A stretch of 64,000 nucleotides of DNA from Natronococcus jeotgali DSM 18795 (GCF_000337695.1 NZ_AOIA01000128.1:54342-118341); one strand, 5' to 3'; positions 18,073 to 27,781 are shown, numbered from the stretch's first letter. Program-made: numbers and translations. The notes: generated by a model from the sequence alone, not told the origin.

Positions 18073-19050
18073 CTAGTCGTCCGCAACGGCCGCGCTGTCC
18101 CGCTCGTCGCCGGCGAACGTCTCGCCGTCGTCGACCGGCGCGTCGGGGTTCGCCCGGTCCAGTTCCTCGGGCGCGCCGAGCTGCGCGCCCGAACGTTCCG
18201 GCCGCTCGAGTGCCGTCCGGCCGTCCGCGACGGCGAGTTCGTCCTCGAGGTGGAGCCGGACGGCCTCGAGTAAGGCGTCGGCCTCGAGGGGCTGGCCGCG
18301 CGCCTTGAGGTCGGCCTCGGTCGCCCCGGGCGGCACGTTGAAGGCGCGCTGGGCGATGATCGGTCCCTGATCGAGGTCGGTGGTCACGTAGTGAGCGGTG
18401 ACGCCCGCGACGCGGACCCCCTCCTCGAGGGCCTGGCGGTAGGCCGCCGCACCGGGGAAGGCGGGCAGCAGCGAGGGGTGAACGTTGATGATGCGATCCT
18501 CGTACCGGAAGACGACCTCCGGGGAGAGGATTTGGATGTACCGGGCCAGCGCGATCAGGTCGATCCCGTACTCGTCGAGCAGTTCCAGTAGCTCGTCCTC
18601 GTCGGGGGCGCCGTCCTCGTCGCCGATATCGTGGAACGGAACGCCGTACTCGGCGGCGAGCGGACGCAGATCGTCGTGGTTGCCGATAACGACCTCGATC
18701 TCCGCGCCGAGTTCGCCCTCGGCCCGGGCCTCGAGCAGCGCCTCGAGGCAGTGGCTCTCCCTGGTGACCAGGACGGCGATCGATCGATCCTCGCAGCTCG
18801 AGGGGAAGCGGACCCGCACGTCGACGTCGAGTTCGTCGCCGAGCGCCCGCAGCTCCGACCGAAGCGTCGACCGCGAGGTCGACATCGACCCGGCGTCGGC
18901 CCGGACGGTCAGTCGGGACGTTTCCTCGCGGGCGGTCCGATCCAGCTCGAGCAGTTCGACGCCGCGCTCGAGCAGGGCGGTCGCGAGTTCCGCGAGCACC
19001 CCCGAGACGTCCTCGCCGACGACGGTGATCTCGGTGGTGTTACGGGTCAC
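18073..19050 (-). CDS. purU: Formyltetrahydrofolate deformylase
   Basis: The protein has an N-terminal ACT domain (about residues 1-85) and a formyltransferase-fold hydrolase domain with the motifs NVHPSLLP and DQGPII, which carry the catalytic His and Asp. It hydrolyses 10-formyl-THF to formate and THF. Next to THF-charging demethylases it probably regenerates free THF when one-carbon units are in excess. GTG 19050 is preferred because it begins just before the ACT domain; an ATG at 19146 would add an Arg-rich 32-residue extension. The C-terminal ~45 residues are acidic and poorly conserved-looking. Length from GTG is 325 residues. Confidence 0.88.
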   Translation of the reverse strand: MTRNTTEITVVGEDVSGVLAELATALLERGVELLELDRTAREETSRLTVRADAGSMSTSRSTLRSELRALGDELDVDVRVRFPSSCEDRSIAVLVTRESHCLEALLEARAEGELGAEIEVVIGNHDDLRPLAAEYGVPFHDIGDEDGAPDEDELLELLDEYGIDLIALARYIQILSPEVVFRYEDRIINVHPSLLPAFPGAAAYRQALEEGVRVAGVTAHYVTTDLDQGPIIAQRAFNVPPGATEADLKARGQPLEADALLEAVRLHLEDELAVADGRTALERPERSGAQLGAPEELDRANPDAPVDDGETFAGDERDSAAVADD

Positions 19051-19507
19051 TGCCGCCACCCCCGACGGACGGTCGTCGTCGGTTCCGGGCGCTGCGGTCG
19101 TTTCTCGAGCCGTTCGGCGCAGGCGTATCGTGGCATCCGTTCGCACGGTTCAGCCCGGACGGTAATGAACGTTGATCTACCTACCGGTCCGGAGAGAGGA
19201 CGCGTTTCGGCGGACTCGACCCGTCCGATCGCCGAGAGGTTACGGATCGGGCGTCGGTCGCTCTCGGAGATACCCCGCTCGAGCTCCGTTGTGCGCGTCG
19301 CGACGCTCGCGCTCGGGTTCCACCCCCGCCGGTGCCCCCGGTGGCGGCAAGAACGTCGCGACCGTCCGTCCCCCTGAAGCCCACAGCCGGGACGGCCCCG
19401 CTACTGCGGCGGGAGGGAAGGAAGCCCATCGCGCCTATCCGATCGGAAACTCCTGTCGATTCTATATCGCGTGATATGGTTTATTTCCGTTCGCTCCGCC
19501 GGAACGA
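19051..19507. other. 457-bp intergenic region upstream of purU
   Basis: No gene is supported. The purU promoter must lie here, but no clear TATA box is seen close to GTG 19050. Near 19463-19492 an A+T-rich stretch contains the short inverted repeat ATATC-gcgt-GATAT, which lies just beyond the stop of the lipoprotein gene and may act in its termination. Confidence 0.4.
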
Positions 19508-20104
19508 TCAGGCCATCGACACCGTTCCGGCGATTCGATCGGCCAGTTCCGACTCCGAGAGTTCCCCCTCCTCGTAGGCTGCGATCCACTCGGACTCGAT
19601 GTAAAACTCCGCGAGCTCGCTCCCGCCGTACCGGATGTCCCACTCGACGGTCGATACCGCCTCGGTGAACGCCGCGACGTCGTCGATCGCGTCGACGAAC
19701 GTCCGGCCGGCCGCCTCGAGTTCGCGCTCGAGTTCCTCGCGATCGAGGGTGTTCGCCTCCGCCCGCACGGTGACCGTCTCGCCGTCGCGGGTGATCTCCT
19801 CGATCGTGAGCGCGTCGCTGTCGACGGAAAACGCCGCTGGGTCGAAACCGGGGATCTCCGCCGCCGATTCGGTCGCGCTCTCGTTCCCGCTCTGGTTGCG
19901 ATCGCCCGACGAATTATCGTCGACCGAGGTGTCGCTTTCGTTCCCGGCCGATTCCGCAGTCTCGTTCTCGGCCTCGTTCTCGAGCGACTCCTCCATCTCC
20001 TCCGACTGGTTCGGTTCGTCGGCGTCCGCGTCGTCGGCGCTCCCGCAGCCGGCGATCGTCGTGAACGCGACGCTGGCGCCGAGAAGGAACGTTCGTCGAT
20101 CCAT
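19508..20104 (-). CDS. Twin-arginine lipoprotein of unknown function
   Basis: The protein has 198 residues. It begins MDRRTFLLG, a twin-arginine motif, followed by a hydrophobic stretch and the lipobox TIAGC, so it should be exported folded and lipid-anchored. Residues about 25-80 are an Asp/Glu/Asn/Ser-rich linker typical of haloarchaeal surface lipoproteins. The remaining ~115 residues form a small alpha/beta domain without a recognised motif. It is divergent from the polysaccharide cluster. The start is fixed by the signal peptide. Confidence 0.8.
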   Translation of the reverse strand: MDRRTFLLGASVAFTTIAGCGSADDADADEPNQSEEMEESLENEAENETAESAGNESDTSVDDNSSGDRNQSGNESATESAAEIPGFDPAAFSVDSDALTIEEITRDGETVTVRAEANTLDREELERELEAAGRTFVDAIDDVAAFTEAVSTVEWDIRYGGSELAEFYIESEWIAAYEEGELSESELADRIAGTVSMA

Positions 20105-20374
20105 ACCGTCTCGTTGGTCGGCACTGTGGTTAGTAATGGTCACATAACACGGCAACTGAAAGTTGCATTCGCCGAAACAGCGCGACTCGCGCCGCTCGCA
20201 GCGCGGCCTCGAAACGGGGGCTCGGCGCTGCTCGAACCGTGCGCGACGGCGGTGTCGTGTCCTCGCTCGTCGTCGGGCGTCGAACGGGATCGGTTCGTTC
20301 GCCCGTTAACGATGTCCTAAGACAGCTGATATGTAAGCCCCAATTTTCGATATATAGAAAGTCTTTATTGTAAC

Positions 20375-20389
20375 GTAATAATATATTAC
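20375..20389. promoter_or_regulatory. Palindromic A+T-rich site upstream of the polysaccharide cluster
   Basis: GTAATA-ata-TATTAC is a perfect inverted repeat. It lies about 15-30 nt upstream of a TATA-like box (GTTTAATATG, 20402-20411) that serves the ATG at 20438. The position suits an activator or repressor site. Confidence 0.4.
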
Positions 20390-20437
20390 ACAGTCTCACA
20401 AGGTTTAATATGATGTCTGGGGGAGTAGTCATGTCGA

Positions 20438-21904
20438 ATGTTACTAGGTCGGGAGTACAGAGTCGCTGCAGCGGCGGGGACGCTGCTGCTCGCGTTTGCG
20501 GCGGGGGTCGTCGCGAGCGTCCCGACCGAGACGCCGACCGGAGTCGGCGGGCGACTCCTCGAGGCGGCGCTGATCGCCGGGGTCGTCGGCGTCGCGCTGC
20601 TCCCGCTGTACGCCCCCCGACCGCGCTCGGCGGCGACGGTGCTCGCGAACACCTGGCGACAGCTCTGTCTCGCCTGCCTCGCGCTGATCGGACTCGCGGC
20701 CGTCGGCGCGAACGCTCCGCCCGTATCGACGACGGTCGCTGCGGGGTTCCTGCTCGCGGTTTCGCTCCCTGCCTGGTACGGACGCTGTCGACGTCGAAAC
20801 GAGCCGGATCGGGTGCTAGTCGTCGGCGACGATCCCGCCCTGATCAAGTCCTCGATCCTCTCGCTCCCCGTGGTACCGCTTGGCTTTCTCTCGCCCGTCA
20901 TGACCGAACGACCGATCGAGACGGCCTACTCCGAAGCGTCGGTCGCCAGCCGTTCGGACGACGAGCGGATCGTCACGACCGACGGGGGGCTCCCGAGTGG
21001 CGGGCGCGCGGGCCGAATCGAGATGGTCGCCGGCGCCGACCGCCTCGGAGGCCTCTCGCAACTCGAGCGAACCCTCCGGGAGCGCGACGTCGACACCGTC
21101 GTCCTCGCGTTCGAGCGCGGAGATCGCGAGGAGTGTTTCGGCGTTTTGCGGACGTGTCGACACCACGGCGTCGACGCGCTCGTCCACGACTCGCTGGCCG
21201 ACCGCGTCCTCGCGTGCGGGTCCGTCGGCGACTCGCTGGTACGGGTCCGGCTCCGACCCTGGCCCTGGTACGGTCGGCTCGCGAAGCGGGCGTTCGATAT
21301 CGCCTTCGCCGCGGTCGGGCTGGTCGCGCTCGCGCCGCTGATCGTACTGGTCGTACTCGCGATCCGGCTGGACTCCCCGGGACCGATCCTCTACAGCCAG
21401 ATCCGCACGGGGACGCTCGGCCGAACGTTCTCCGTCTCGAAGTTTCGGAGCATGGTCGCCGACGCCGAGGACGACGGCGCTCGTCTCAGCGAGGAAGACG
21501 CCGGCGGCGTCGATCCCCGCGTCACCGGCGTCGGTCGGGTCCTCCGAAAAACCCACCTCGACGAGATTCCCCAGCTGTCCGCGATCCTCACCGGGGAGAT
21601 GAGCGTCGTCGGCCCCCGACCCGAGCGGCCGGAGATCGACCGCGAGATCGACACCGAGGACATCGATTGGTCGAAGCGCTGGTTCGTCAAGCCGGGGCTG
21701 ACGGGGATCGCACAGATCAACGACGTCACCGGATTCGAACCCGCGAAGAAACTCGAGTGCGACCTCGAGTACGTCCGCCGCCAGTCGCTGTGGCTGGACC
21801 TCGAGCTCGTCGTCCGGCAGATACGGTCGGTCGCGGTCGACGTCGTCGATCTCGTGTCTGAACGATTAAATAACGAGGGCGACGAAGGGGTACGTAGCAG
21901 CTAA
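20438..21904 (+). CDS. Polyprenyl-phosphate sugar-1-phosphate transferase (initiating glycosyltransferase)
   Basis: The protein has 488 residues. Four N-terminal transmembrane helices and a central nucleotide-binding-like region (VLVVGDDP) are followed by a fifth helix near 283-305 and the bacterial-sugar-transferase domain, with DSPGPILYSQ, KFRSM, DEIPQL and GEMSVVGPRPE. These enzymes load the first sugar phosphate onto a lipid carrier at the cytoplasmic face, starting a polysaccharide or glycan. It is the first gene of the cluster and overlaps the next by one base (TAATG), so they are co-transcribed. Confidence 0.92.
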   Translation: MLLGREYRVAAAAGTLLLAFAAGVVASVPTETPTGVGGRLLEAALIAGVVGVALLPLYAPRPRSAATVLANTWRQLCLACLALIGLAAVGANAPPVSTTVAAGFLLAVSLPAWYGRCRRRNEPDRVLVVGDDPALIKSSILSLPVVPLGFLSPVMTERPIETAYSEASVASRSDDERIVTTDGGLPSGGRAGRIEMVAGADRLGGLSQLERTLRERDVDTVVLAFERGDREECFGVLRTCRHHGVDALVHDSLADRVLACGSVGDSLVRVRLRPWPWYGRLAKRAFDIAFAAVGLVALAPLIVLVVLAIRLDSPGPILYSQIRTGTLGRTFSVSKFRSMVADAEDDGARLSEEDAGGVDPRVTGVGRVLRKTHLDEIPQLSAILTGEMSVVGPRPERPEIDREIDTEDIDWSKRWFVKPGLTGIAQINDVTGFEPAKKLECDLEYVRRQSLWLDLELVVRQIRSVAVDVVDLVSERLNNEGDEGVRSS

Positions 21905-22836
21905 TGTCAGGTCAAATGTCGGATCCTCCGACGGGAGAGACGATTCTGGTGACGGGAGGTGCGGGGTTCATCGGAAGCCACCTCGTCGACGCCCTCGTCG
22001 ACAACAACGACGTACGAGTACTCGACGACCTCTCGAGCGGGCGACGCGACCGCGTCCCCGCCGACGCGAGCCTGATCGAGGGCGACCTCCGAGACGACGA
22101 CGCTCTCGCGCGGGCGACCGACGGGGTCGACCTGATCTTCCACGAGGCGGCGCTGGTCAGCGTCGAGCGATCGGTCGACGCTCCGACCGAGAGCCACGCG
22201 GTCAACGTCGACGGGACGCTGGCGCTGCTCGAGCGCGCCCGGGTCGAAGACGCCCGCGTCGTGGTCGCCTCGAGCGCGGCGATCTACGGCCGTCCCGAGT
22301 ACACGCCGATCGACGAGGGCCACCCGACGGCGCCGAGTTCGCCGTACGGCCTCGAGAAGGCGACCGTCGACGAGTACGCGCGGCTCTACCACGAGCTGTA
22401 CGGCCTCGAGACGGTCTCCCTGCGGTACTTCAACGTCTACGGTCCCGGACAGGTCGGCGGCGACTACAGCGCCGTCATCGGCGTCTTCCTCGAGCAGGCC
22501 CGGGCTGGCGAGCCGATCACGATCGACGGGGACGGCACCCAGACCCGCGATTTCGTCCACGTCTCGGACGTCGTGCAGGCGAACCTGCTGGCGGCGACGA
22601 CCGACGCGGTCGGCGAGGCGTTCAACGTCGGCACCGGCTCGTCGGTGACGATCCGGGAACTGGCCGAGACGATCCGCGAGGTCGTCGGGTCGAACTCCGA
22701 GATCGTCCACCGCGACCCCCGCCCCGGCGACATCCAGCGCAGTCGAGCCGACGTCGAGCGGGGCCGGACCGAACTCGGGTACGAGCCGACGGTACCGCTC
22801 GAACAGGGACTCGCGACGCTCGCGGGGAGCGACTGA
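21904..22836 (+). CDS. NAD-dependent nucleotide-sugar epimerase/dehydratase
   Basis: The 310-residue protein is an extended short-chain dehydrogenase. It has the NAD motif TGGAGFIGSH near residues 18-27, a Ser-rich loop ASSAAIYG, and the catalytic YGLEK (YxxxK). Overall it resembles UDP-glucose 4-epimerases or related UDP-sugar epimerases. The ATG overlaps the stop of the initiating transferase. The exact sugar cannot be read from sequence. Confidence 0.88.
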   Translation: MSGQMSDPPTGETILVTGGAGFIGSHLVDALVDNNDVRVLDDLSSGRRDRVPADASLIEGDLRDDDALARATDGVDLIFHEAALVSVERSVDAPTESHAVNVDGTLALLERARVEDARVVVASSAAIYGRPEYTPIDEGHPTAPSSPYGLEKATVDEYARLYHELYGLETVSLRYFNVYGPGQVGGDYSAVIGVFLEQARAGEPITIDGDGTQTRDFVHVSDVVQANLLAATTDAVGEAFNVGTGSSVTIRELAETIREVVGSNSEIVHRDPRPGDIQRSRADVERGRTELGYEPTVPLEQGLATLAGSD

Positions 22837-22877
22837 CGGTTCGGATGGCGCTCGACCTACCCGAGACCGATCGACCG

Positions 22878-23960
22878 ATGCGAATCTTGCGGGTCGCCCA
22901 GAAGGCCTATCCGGACGTAAGCGGGGGCGGCGCCTACCACGTGCACGCGATGAGTCGGGATCAGGCGGCGATGGGCCACGACGTGACGGTGCTGACGGTT
23001 CGGCGCGACCCCGAGGCGCCCCACCTCGAGGAGCGCGACGGCTACACCGTCGTCCGCTACGAGCCGACGGTCAGCCCCCTCGGCAACGAACTCTCGGCGG
23101 GGCTCGCGCGATACCTCCGGGAGGAGGGCCGGTTCGATGTCGTCCACGCCCACTCGCACCTGTACTTCTCGACGAATCTGGCGGCCCTGAAGCGCCGACT
23201 CGGTGAGACCCCGCTCGCGATCACGAACCACGGGCTCTACTCCCAGACCGCGCCCGAGCGACTCTTCGAGTGGTACCTCCGAACGCTCGGGCGGTGGACG
23301 TTCAACCGGGCCGACCTCGCGTTCTGTTACACCGACACCGACCGACGGCGGCTGCGCGAGATCGGCGTTCGGACCCCGGTCGAGGTCGTCCCGAACGGGG
23401 TCGACACCGAGCGGTTCGGACCCGGCGGCCCCGAAAGCGAACGCGTCGACGCCGAGGGGCCGACCGTGCTGTTCGTCGGCCGGCTGGTCGAGGGGAAGCG
23501 ACCGGGGGACGCCCTCGAGGCCGTCGAGCGCGTGCGCGAGAGCCGCCCGGACGCGACGCTGTACGTCTGTGGCGACGGGCCGCTGCGGAACTCCCTCGAG
23601 GAGCGAGCCGGCGACGGCGTCTCCTTTCTCGGCCACCTCCCCTACGAGGAGATGCCCCGCGTCTACCGCAGCGCGGACGTGCTCGTGTTGCCGAGCCGTA
23701 CCGAGGGCGTCCCCCGAACGGTTCTCGAGGCGATGGCCGCGGGCGTCCGGGTCGTCTGCTCGGACCTCGAGCAGCTCTCGGGAGTCGTCGGCGACGCCGG
23801 CGCCACCGTTCCCGTCGGCGACGTCGCCGGGTTCGCGGCGGCGATCCGCGACCAGCTCTCGCGGCCGGCACGCGGCGACGGCGGGGTCGTCGAACCGGCC
23901 GCCGACTGGCGGACGACCGTCGAGGCGACGACGAGCGCGCTCCGGTCGCTGCGGGAGTAA
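22878..23960 (+). CDS. Glycosyltransferase family 4
   Basis: The GT-B enzyme has about 360 residues. The N-terminus reads MRILRVAQKAYPDVSGGGAY, the acceptor-side loop; the C-terminal Rossmann domain shows VLFVGRLVEGKRP, VCGDGPL and the E-x7-E element (EGVPRTVLEAMAAG). It probably transfers a sugar to the growing lipid-linked glycan. ATG 22878 puts the Met directly ahead of the first strand; ATG 22845 is an alternative. It is third in the operon that starts at 20438. Confidence 0.9.
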   Translation: MRILRVAQKAYPDVSGGGAYHVHAMSRDQAAMGHDVTVLTVRRDPEAPHLEERDGYTVVRYEPTVSPLGNELSAGLARYLREEGRFDVVHAHSHLYFSTNLAALKRRLGETPLAITNHGLYSQTAPERLFEWYLRTLGRWTFNRADLAFCYTDTDRRRLREIGVRTPVEVVPNGVDTERFGPGGPESERVDAEGPTVLFVGRLVEGKRPGDALEAVERVRESRPDATLYVCGDGPLRNSLEERAGDGVSFLGHLPYEEMPRVYRSADVLVLPSRTEGVPRTVLEAMAAGVRVVCSDLEQLSGVVGDAGATVPVGDVAGFAAAIRDQLSRPARGDGGVVEPAADWRTTVEATTSALRSLRE

Positions 23961-23985
23961 CGCGGGGACCGAAGCGAGCACCCGG

Positions 23986-24699
23986 TCACCGCAGCGACGC
24001 CGCGCGGTCGCAGACGTCGGCGACGCCGTCCTCGAGGTCCGCCCGCGACTCGTTCTCGACGCGGAGCACGTCGACGGTCGGCGCGTCGGCGACTTCTTCG
24101 CGAAACCGTCGCTCCACGCGTCGCTCGAGTTCGAACGCCGCGCGCACCGAGTCCTCGTCGGGCTCGAGGCGGGTGTCCCCGTCCGATCGATCGGCGAGCC
24201 GTTCCCGAACCGCCTCCGGGTCGGCGTCGACGAGCACGACCAGCGCGGGGCCCGACCGCGAGAGCGCCTCGGCGGCCAGCTCGCACAGCTCCGGAGTGCG
24301 ATCCCGCGCGGCGCCGAGCCCGACGGACCAGACCGCCTGGACCAGCCCCTGGTCGAGCACCCGCAGCTCCCCACGGGGCCGCGAGCCGACCGCACCGTCG
24401 ACGTACAGCCAGTTGAACGCCAGCTTCCCCAGCGCTCGTCGCGAGGGCTGGTCGGTGGCGGCGATCAGTCGCGCGGCCTCGAGCGCCCGCCGCGGACGGC
24501 GGGCGAGGGCGGACGCGGCGTACCTCCCCTTCCCGCGGTACCGCGTCGCGGTCGAGACCTCGTGGGCTAGCTCGTAGGTCGGTTCGGTCACCGTCCGCGT
24601 CGCCGCCAGGCGCTCGCTCGCCCGCCGGGCGAGCGTCGACTTGCCGACGCCCGGAACGCCGAAGAACTCCACCGTCGCGCCGTCGTCGACCCCCGTCAC
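23986..24699 (-). CDS. P-loop kinase-like protein
   Basis: The 237-residue protein has a Walker A motif GVPGVGKST near residues 14-22 and an overall alpha/beta layout like thymidylate or small-molecule kinases. It starts with GTG 24699. It lies in convergent orientation to the upstream glycosyltransferase and 53 nt downstream of another (24753-25847). Substrate unknown; a lipid or sugar kinase in surface glycan synthesis is a guess from context. Confidence 0.7.
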   Translation of the reverse strand: MTGVDDGATVEFFGVPGVGKSTLARRASERLAATRTVTEPTYELAHEVSTATRYRGKGRYAASALARRPRRALEAARLIAATDQPSRRALGKLAFNWLYVDGAVGSRPRGELRVLDQGLVQAVWSVGLGAARDRTPELCELAAEALSRSGPALVVLVDADPEAVRERLADRSDGDTRLEPDEDSVRAAFELERRVERRFREEVADAPTVDVLRVENESRADLEDGVADVCDRAASLR

Positions 24700-24752
24700 G
24701 GTCGACTAGTTTTCGGTCCCGCTGAAAACGGTTCCGGTCGCACCGGAGTCGG

Positions 24753-25847
24753 CTACGACTCGAGCAGGTCCGCGTACAGCTCGGCGTACGCTCGGGCGGT
24801 CTCCTCGATCGGGAACTCGCAGCGGGCGCGTTCGGTCGCGCGCCGTCCGATCTCGGCGCGGCGGCCGTCGTCCGCGAGCAGCCCCAGCATCCGATCGGCG
24901 ACGGCCTCGGCGTCGGTCGGCGGGACGAAGACGCCGGCGTCGCCGACGACCTCGTGAAGCACGGGCAGGTCGCTGACGACGGACGCAAGCCCGCAGGCCA
25001 TCGCCTCGACGAGGGCGACGCAAAACCCCTCCGACAGCGAGGGCTGGGCGTAGAGGTCGCTCGCGGCCAGGATCCGGTAGACGTCCTCGCGGTCGACGAA
25101 CCCCGCAAACTCGACGCGGTCCCGAACCCCCAGCGAGCCCGCGAGCGACTCGAGGTCCTCGCGCAGGGGGCCGTCGCCGACGATCGTCAGCCGCGTCCCG
25201 GGTTCGTCGTCCGCGATCGCCGCGAACGCCCGGAGGAGCGTCGCCTGGTTCTTCGTCTCGCTCAGCCGCCCGACCGTCGCGATCCGTCGCCCGTCGATCG
25301 CGTAGGGGTTCGTCGACTCCGCGAGGACGCGGTCGATGCGGTCGGTGTCGATCCCGTTGTAGATCACCGCGAACCGGTCGTCGTCCCGTCCGAGCCGCTC
25401 GATCCGGGACAGCGACTCGAGGGTTCGCTCGGAGTTGGCCACGACGCGGGTCGCCCGCGGGAGCGTCGCGGCGTTGACCAGCACCTGCGGCAGCGAGTAG
25501 TGGTGCTCGTGGTCGGCGTGCTCGGTGTCGACGATCGGCGTCCCGCGGGGCGCGAGCAGCCGGGCCAGCGAGCCGACGAAGTTGTGGTGGGTGTGAACCA
25601 CGTCGTACGACCGCGTCCGCAACGCCCACCGGAGCCGTCGTATCGCGGTCGGATCGAACCGCGAGGACGCGCCGAGCGCAACGAGGTCGACGGCGGTGTC
25701 GGGCGCCATCGCCGTCTCCGCGCTCGAGGCGTCGTAGTAGGAGACGATCGTCACCTCGAGGTCGTCGATCGCCGCCAGCGCCTCGGAGAGTTCGGCGGAG
25801 AAGGTCGTCGCGCTGACGTGTGCGAGGACCGCGAGGACGCGAGGCAT
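24753..25847 (-). CDS. Glycosyltransferase family 4
   Basis: The GT-B glycosyltransferase has 364 residues. Visible elements: HTHHNF in the N-terminal domain, VVANSERT, VIYNGID, ATVGRLSETKN, IVGDGPL and the donor-binding SEGFCVALVEAMACG. It belongs to the minus-strand block with the GT2 gene at 25876-26850 (28-nt gap). Its likely role is adding an internal sugar in the cluster's glycan. Confidence 0.9.
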   Translation of the reverse strand: MPRVLAVLAHVSATTFSAELSEALAAIDDLEVTIVSYYDASSAETAMAPDTAVDLVALGASSRFDPTAIRRLRWALRTRSYDVVHTHHNFVGSLARLLAPRGTPIVDTEHADHEHHYSLPQVLVNAATLPRATRVVANSERTLESLSRIERLGRDDDRFAVIYNGIDTDRIDRVLAESTNPYAIDGRRIATVGRLSETKNQATLLRAFAAIADDEPGTRLTIVGDGPLREDLESLAGSLGVRDRVEFAGFVDREDVYRILAASDLYAQPSLSEGFCVALVEAMACGLASVVSDLPVLHEVVGDAGVFVPPTDAEAVADRMLGLLADDGRRAEIGRRATERARCEFPIEETARAYAELYADLLES

Positions 25848-25875
25848 ACGACTCGAGGGGTTTCCGATCAGAACC

Positions 25876-26850
25876 CTAAATCCGTCGATCGGGGGACGCG
25901 CCGGCGACGCCGTCGAGACGCTCCCCGTACTCGAAGGCGTCGGGACCGCGCTTGGATCGCAGGTACCGCGTCGCGGCGACGGCCGACCGAACCACCGCCG
26001 AGTGCGTGTACGACAGCGCCAGCAGCCCCGCCCGGCGTTTCGTCGGCTCGGCCGAGACCGACGCCTGGAGCGCGTTGCGGGCGTTTCGCAACTCGCCGTA
26101 CTCGAGGTAGGCCCGCCCGGCGCGCTCGGCGATGGCCGCCTTCGCCGACGTCCAGTAGCCCCGCTCGCGGATCAGATCCTCGTGTTTCTCGAGGACGGCC
26201 CGGTAGTCCCGGGTCACGGCCGTCGGCGAGCTGGACATGCTCTCGTGGGCGGTTCGAAAGCAGAGGTGATCGCGGACCGCGCCGACCCGTCGGCGCTGGC
26301 AGAGCCTGATGTACAGGTCCCAGTCCTGCTTGGTCGGAAGGTCCTCGTCGAACCCGCCGACGTCCTCGAGGACGGACGCGCGGACGAGGACCCGCGAGGG
26401 CGAGCCGATCAGGTTCTTCCGCAGGATCGGCTCCGCGAGGTCGCCGTCGGGCGCGTCGCGCTCGACGTGGATGACCTCCCCCTCGGGGGAGACCGACACG
26501 GAGAGACAGGTCACCAGTCCGGGGCGGTCGTCGGCCTCGATCCGTTCGACCTGGCGCTCGATCTTGGTCTCGTGCCAGCGGTCGTCGTCGTCGAGGAAAG
26601 CAACGTACTCCCCGCTCGCGCGCTCGATCCCGGTGTTGCGCGCCGCGGAGAGCCCCCGGTTCTCGTCGTGTTCGACGCAGCTCACGCGGTCCGGAAACGT
26701 CGCGACGACCTCCCGGGCGTAGGCTCGCTCGGAGCCGTCGTCGACGACGACCACCTCGAGGTCGTCGCACGTCTGGGCCAGCGCGGTCCGGACGGCCCCC
26801 TCGAGGAAGCCGGGTCGCTCGTAGGTCGGGATCACGACGCTGACGCGCAT
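25876..26850 (-). CDS. Glycosyltransferase family 2
   Basis: The 324-residue GT-A enzyme starts MRVSVVIPTYERP. Signature elements are VVVDDGS near residue 35 and the metal-binding FLDDDDRW near 90. The C-terminal ~80 residues are a helical extension. It is transcribed ahead of the GT4 gene at 24753 and probably in one unit with it. Confidence 0.9.
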   Translation of the reverse strand: MRVSVVIPTYERPGFLEGAVRTALAQTCDDLEVVVVDDGSERAYAREVVATFPDRVSCVEHDENRGLSAARNTGIERASGEYVAFLDDDDRWHETKIERQVERIEADDRPGLVTCLSVSVSPEGEVIHVERDAPDGDLAEPILRKNLIGSPSRVLVRASVLEDVGGFDEDLPTKQDWDLYIRLCQRRRVGAVRDHLCFRTAHESMSSSPTAVTRDYRAVLEKHEDLIRERGYWTSAKAAIAERAGRAYLEYGELRNARNALQASVSAEPTKRRAGLLALSYTHSAVVRSAVAATRYLRSKRGPDAFEYGERLDGVAGASPDRRI

Positions 26851-27062
26851 ACAGTGTGGGATCTCCCCGCCGTATTCAACCTGTCGCTTCCGCGAGGGGT
26901 CCGCGATCGGATTCCACGGACGACTCCGAGCGGCCCGCGGACGACCACCGGGAGCTATGGGACTGGAGGCGCTACTCGAGCCGTGAACGTCGCCGAGCGC
27001 GAGTCCCGCCCGGTCCCGGACCGACGCGGTGCGAAAGCGGGATCGCGTCGGTCCGCTCCCAG

Positions 27063-27740
27063 ATGATCGACAGGAACCTCCTCCGGCTGAAGCTCAGGGA
27101 CGCGCTCCCGTCCTCGATCACGGGACCGACGTTCCCGCCGTTTCCGATCTGTCGGACCGATCCCGGCGCGATCGAGACCTACCTCGAGTACGCGGTGTTG
27201 ACCAAGTATCGGTGCGCCGGCCGGGTGAAGGACGGGCCGTGGGACTTGCGGGCGAAACCGCTGGCCGAGAGCCCGAAGTACCGGCTGCTCCGTGGCTACT
27301 ACGAGGGCGAGATCGACGCGGACGAGCTCACCCGCGAGCGCCTGCGCGAGTGTGGCTACCCCGAGCGAGAGGCCGAGTTCTACGCCGACTACGGCTACGG
27401 CGCATACCTCGACGAGCTGTTCGACTCGATCCGGAAACGCGGCGTCGAGACGAGCCGCGGCGACCCGGGGACCGAACGCACCGCCGACAGGTACGACCAG
27501 GTGGCGGTCAACGTCGGCCGCGACGGGGCGCTCGTGTTCAATTCCTGTGGCTTCCACCGGCTCGTGACCGCGCGGCTGGTGGGGCTCGAGACGATCCCGG
27601 TTCGAATCAACGCGGTCCACGAGCGGTGGTGGCGGGCCCGCCGCGGGTCGTCGACCCCCTTCGACGACCACCCCGAACTCGCCCGCGTCGGTCGGCTGTC
27701 GATCCGCTGGCGGGACGTCCTCGGGGTCGGACGGGACTGA
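27063..27740 (+). CDS. ParB/sulfiredoxin-fold-like protein in a glycosylation cluster
   Basis: The 225-residue protein has no export signal. The C-terminal half (about 138-190) reads VNVGRDG, FNSCGFHRL, LETIPVRINAVH, a pattern like the ParB N-terminal/sulfiredoxin fold, where G-x-HR-L lies at the nucleotide site. The N-terminal half contains Tyr-rich EAEFYADYGYG. ATG 27063 is chosen because upstream codons look non-coding. Such folds can bind CTP or ATP; proteins of this type occur near polysaccharide genes but their role is not established. Function unassigned. Confidence 0.65.
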   Translation: MIDRNLLRLKLRDALPSSITGPTFPPFPICRTDPGAIETYLEYAVLTKYRCAGRVKDGPWDLRAKPLAESPKYRLLRGYYEGEIDADELTRERLRECGYPEREAEFYADYGYGAYLDELFDSIRKRGVETSRGDPGTERTADRYDQVAVNVGRDGALVFNSCGFHRLVTARLVGLETIPVRINAVHERWWRARRGSSTPFDDHPELARVGRLSIRWRDVLGVGRD

Positions 27741-27781
27741 TCGTCGTCGCCTCGAGCGCGCCCGAGGGCGGGCGACGGGGC

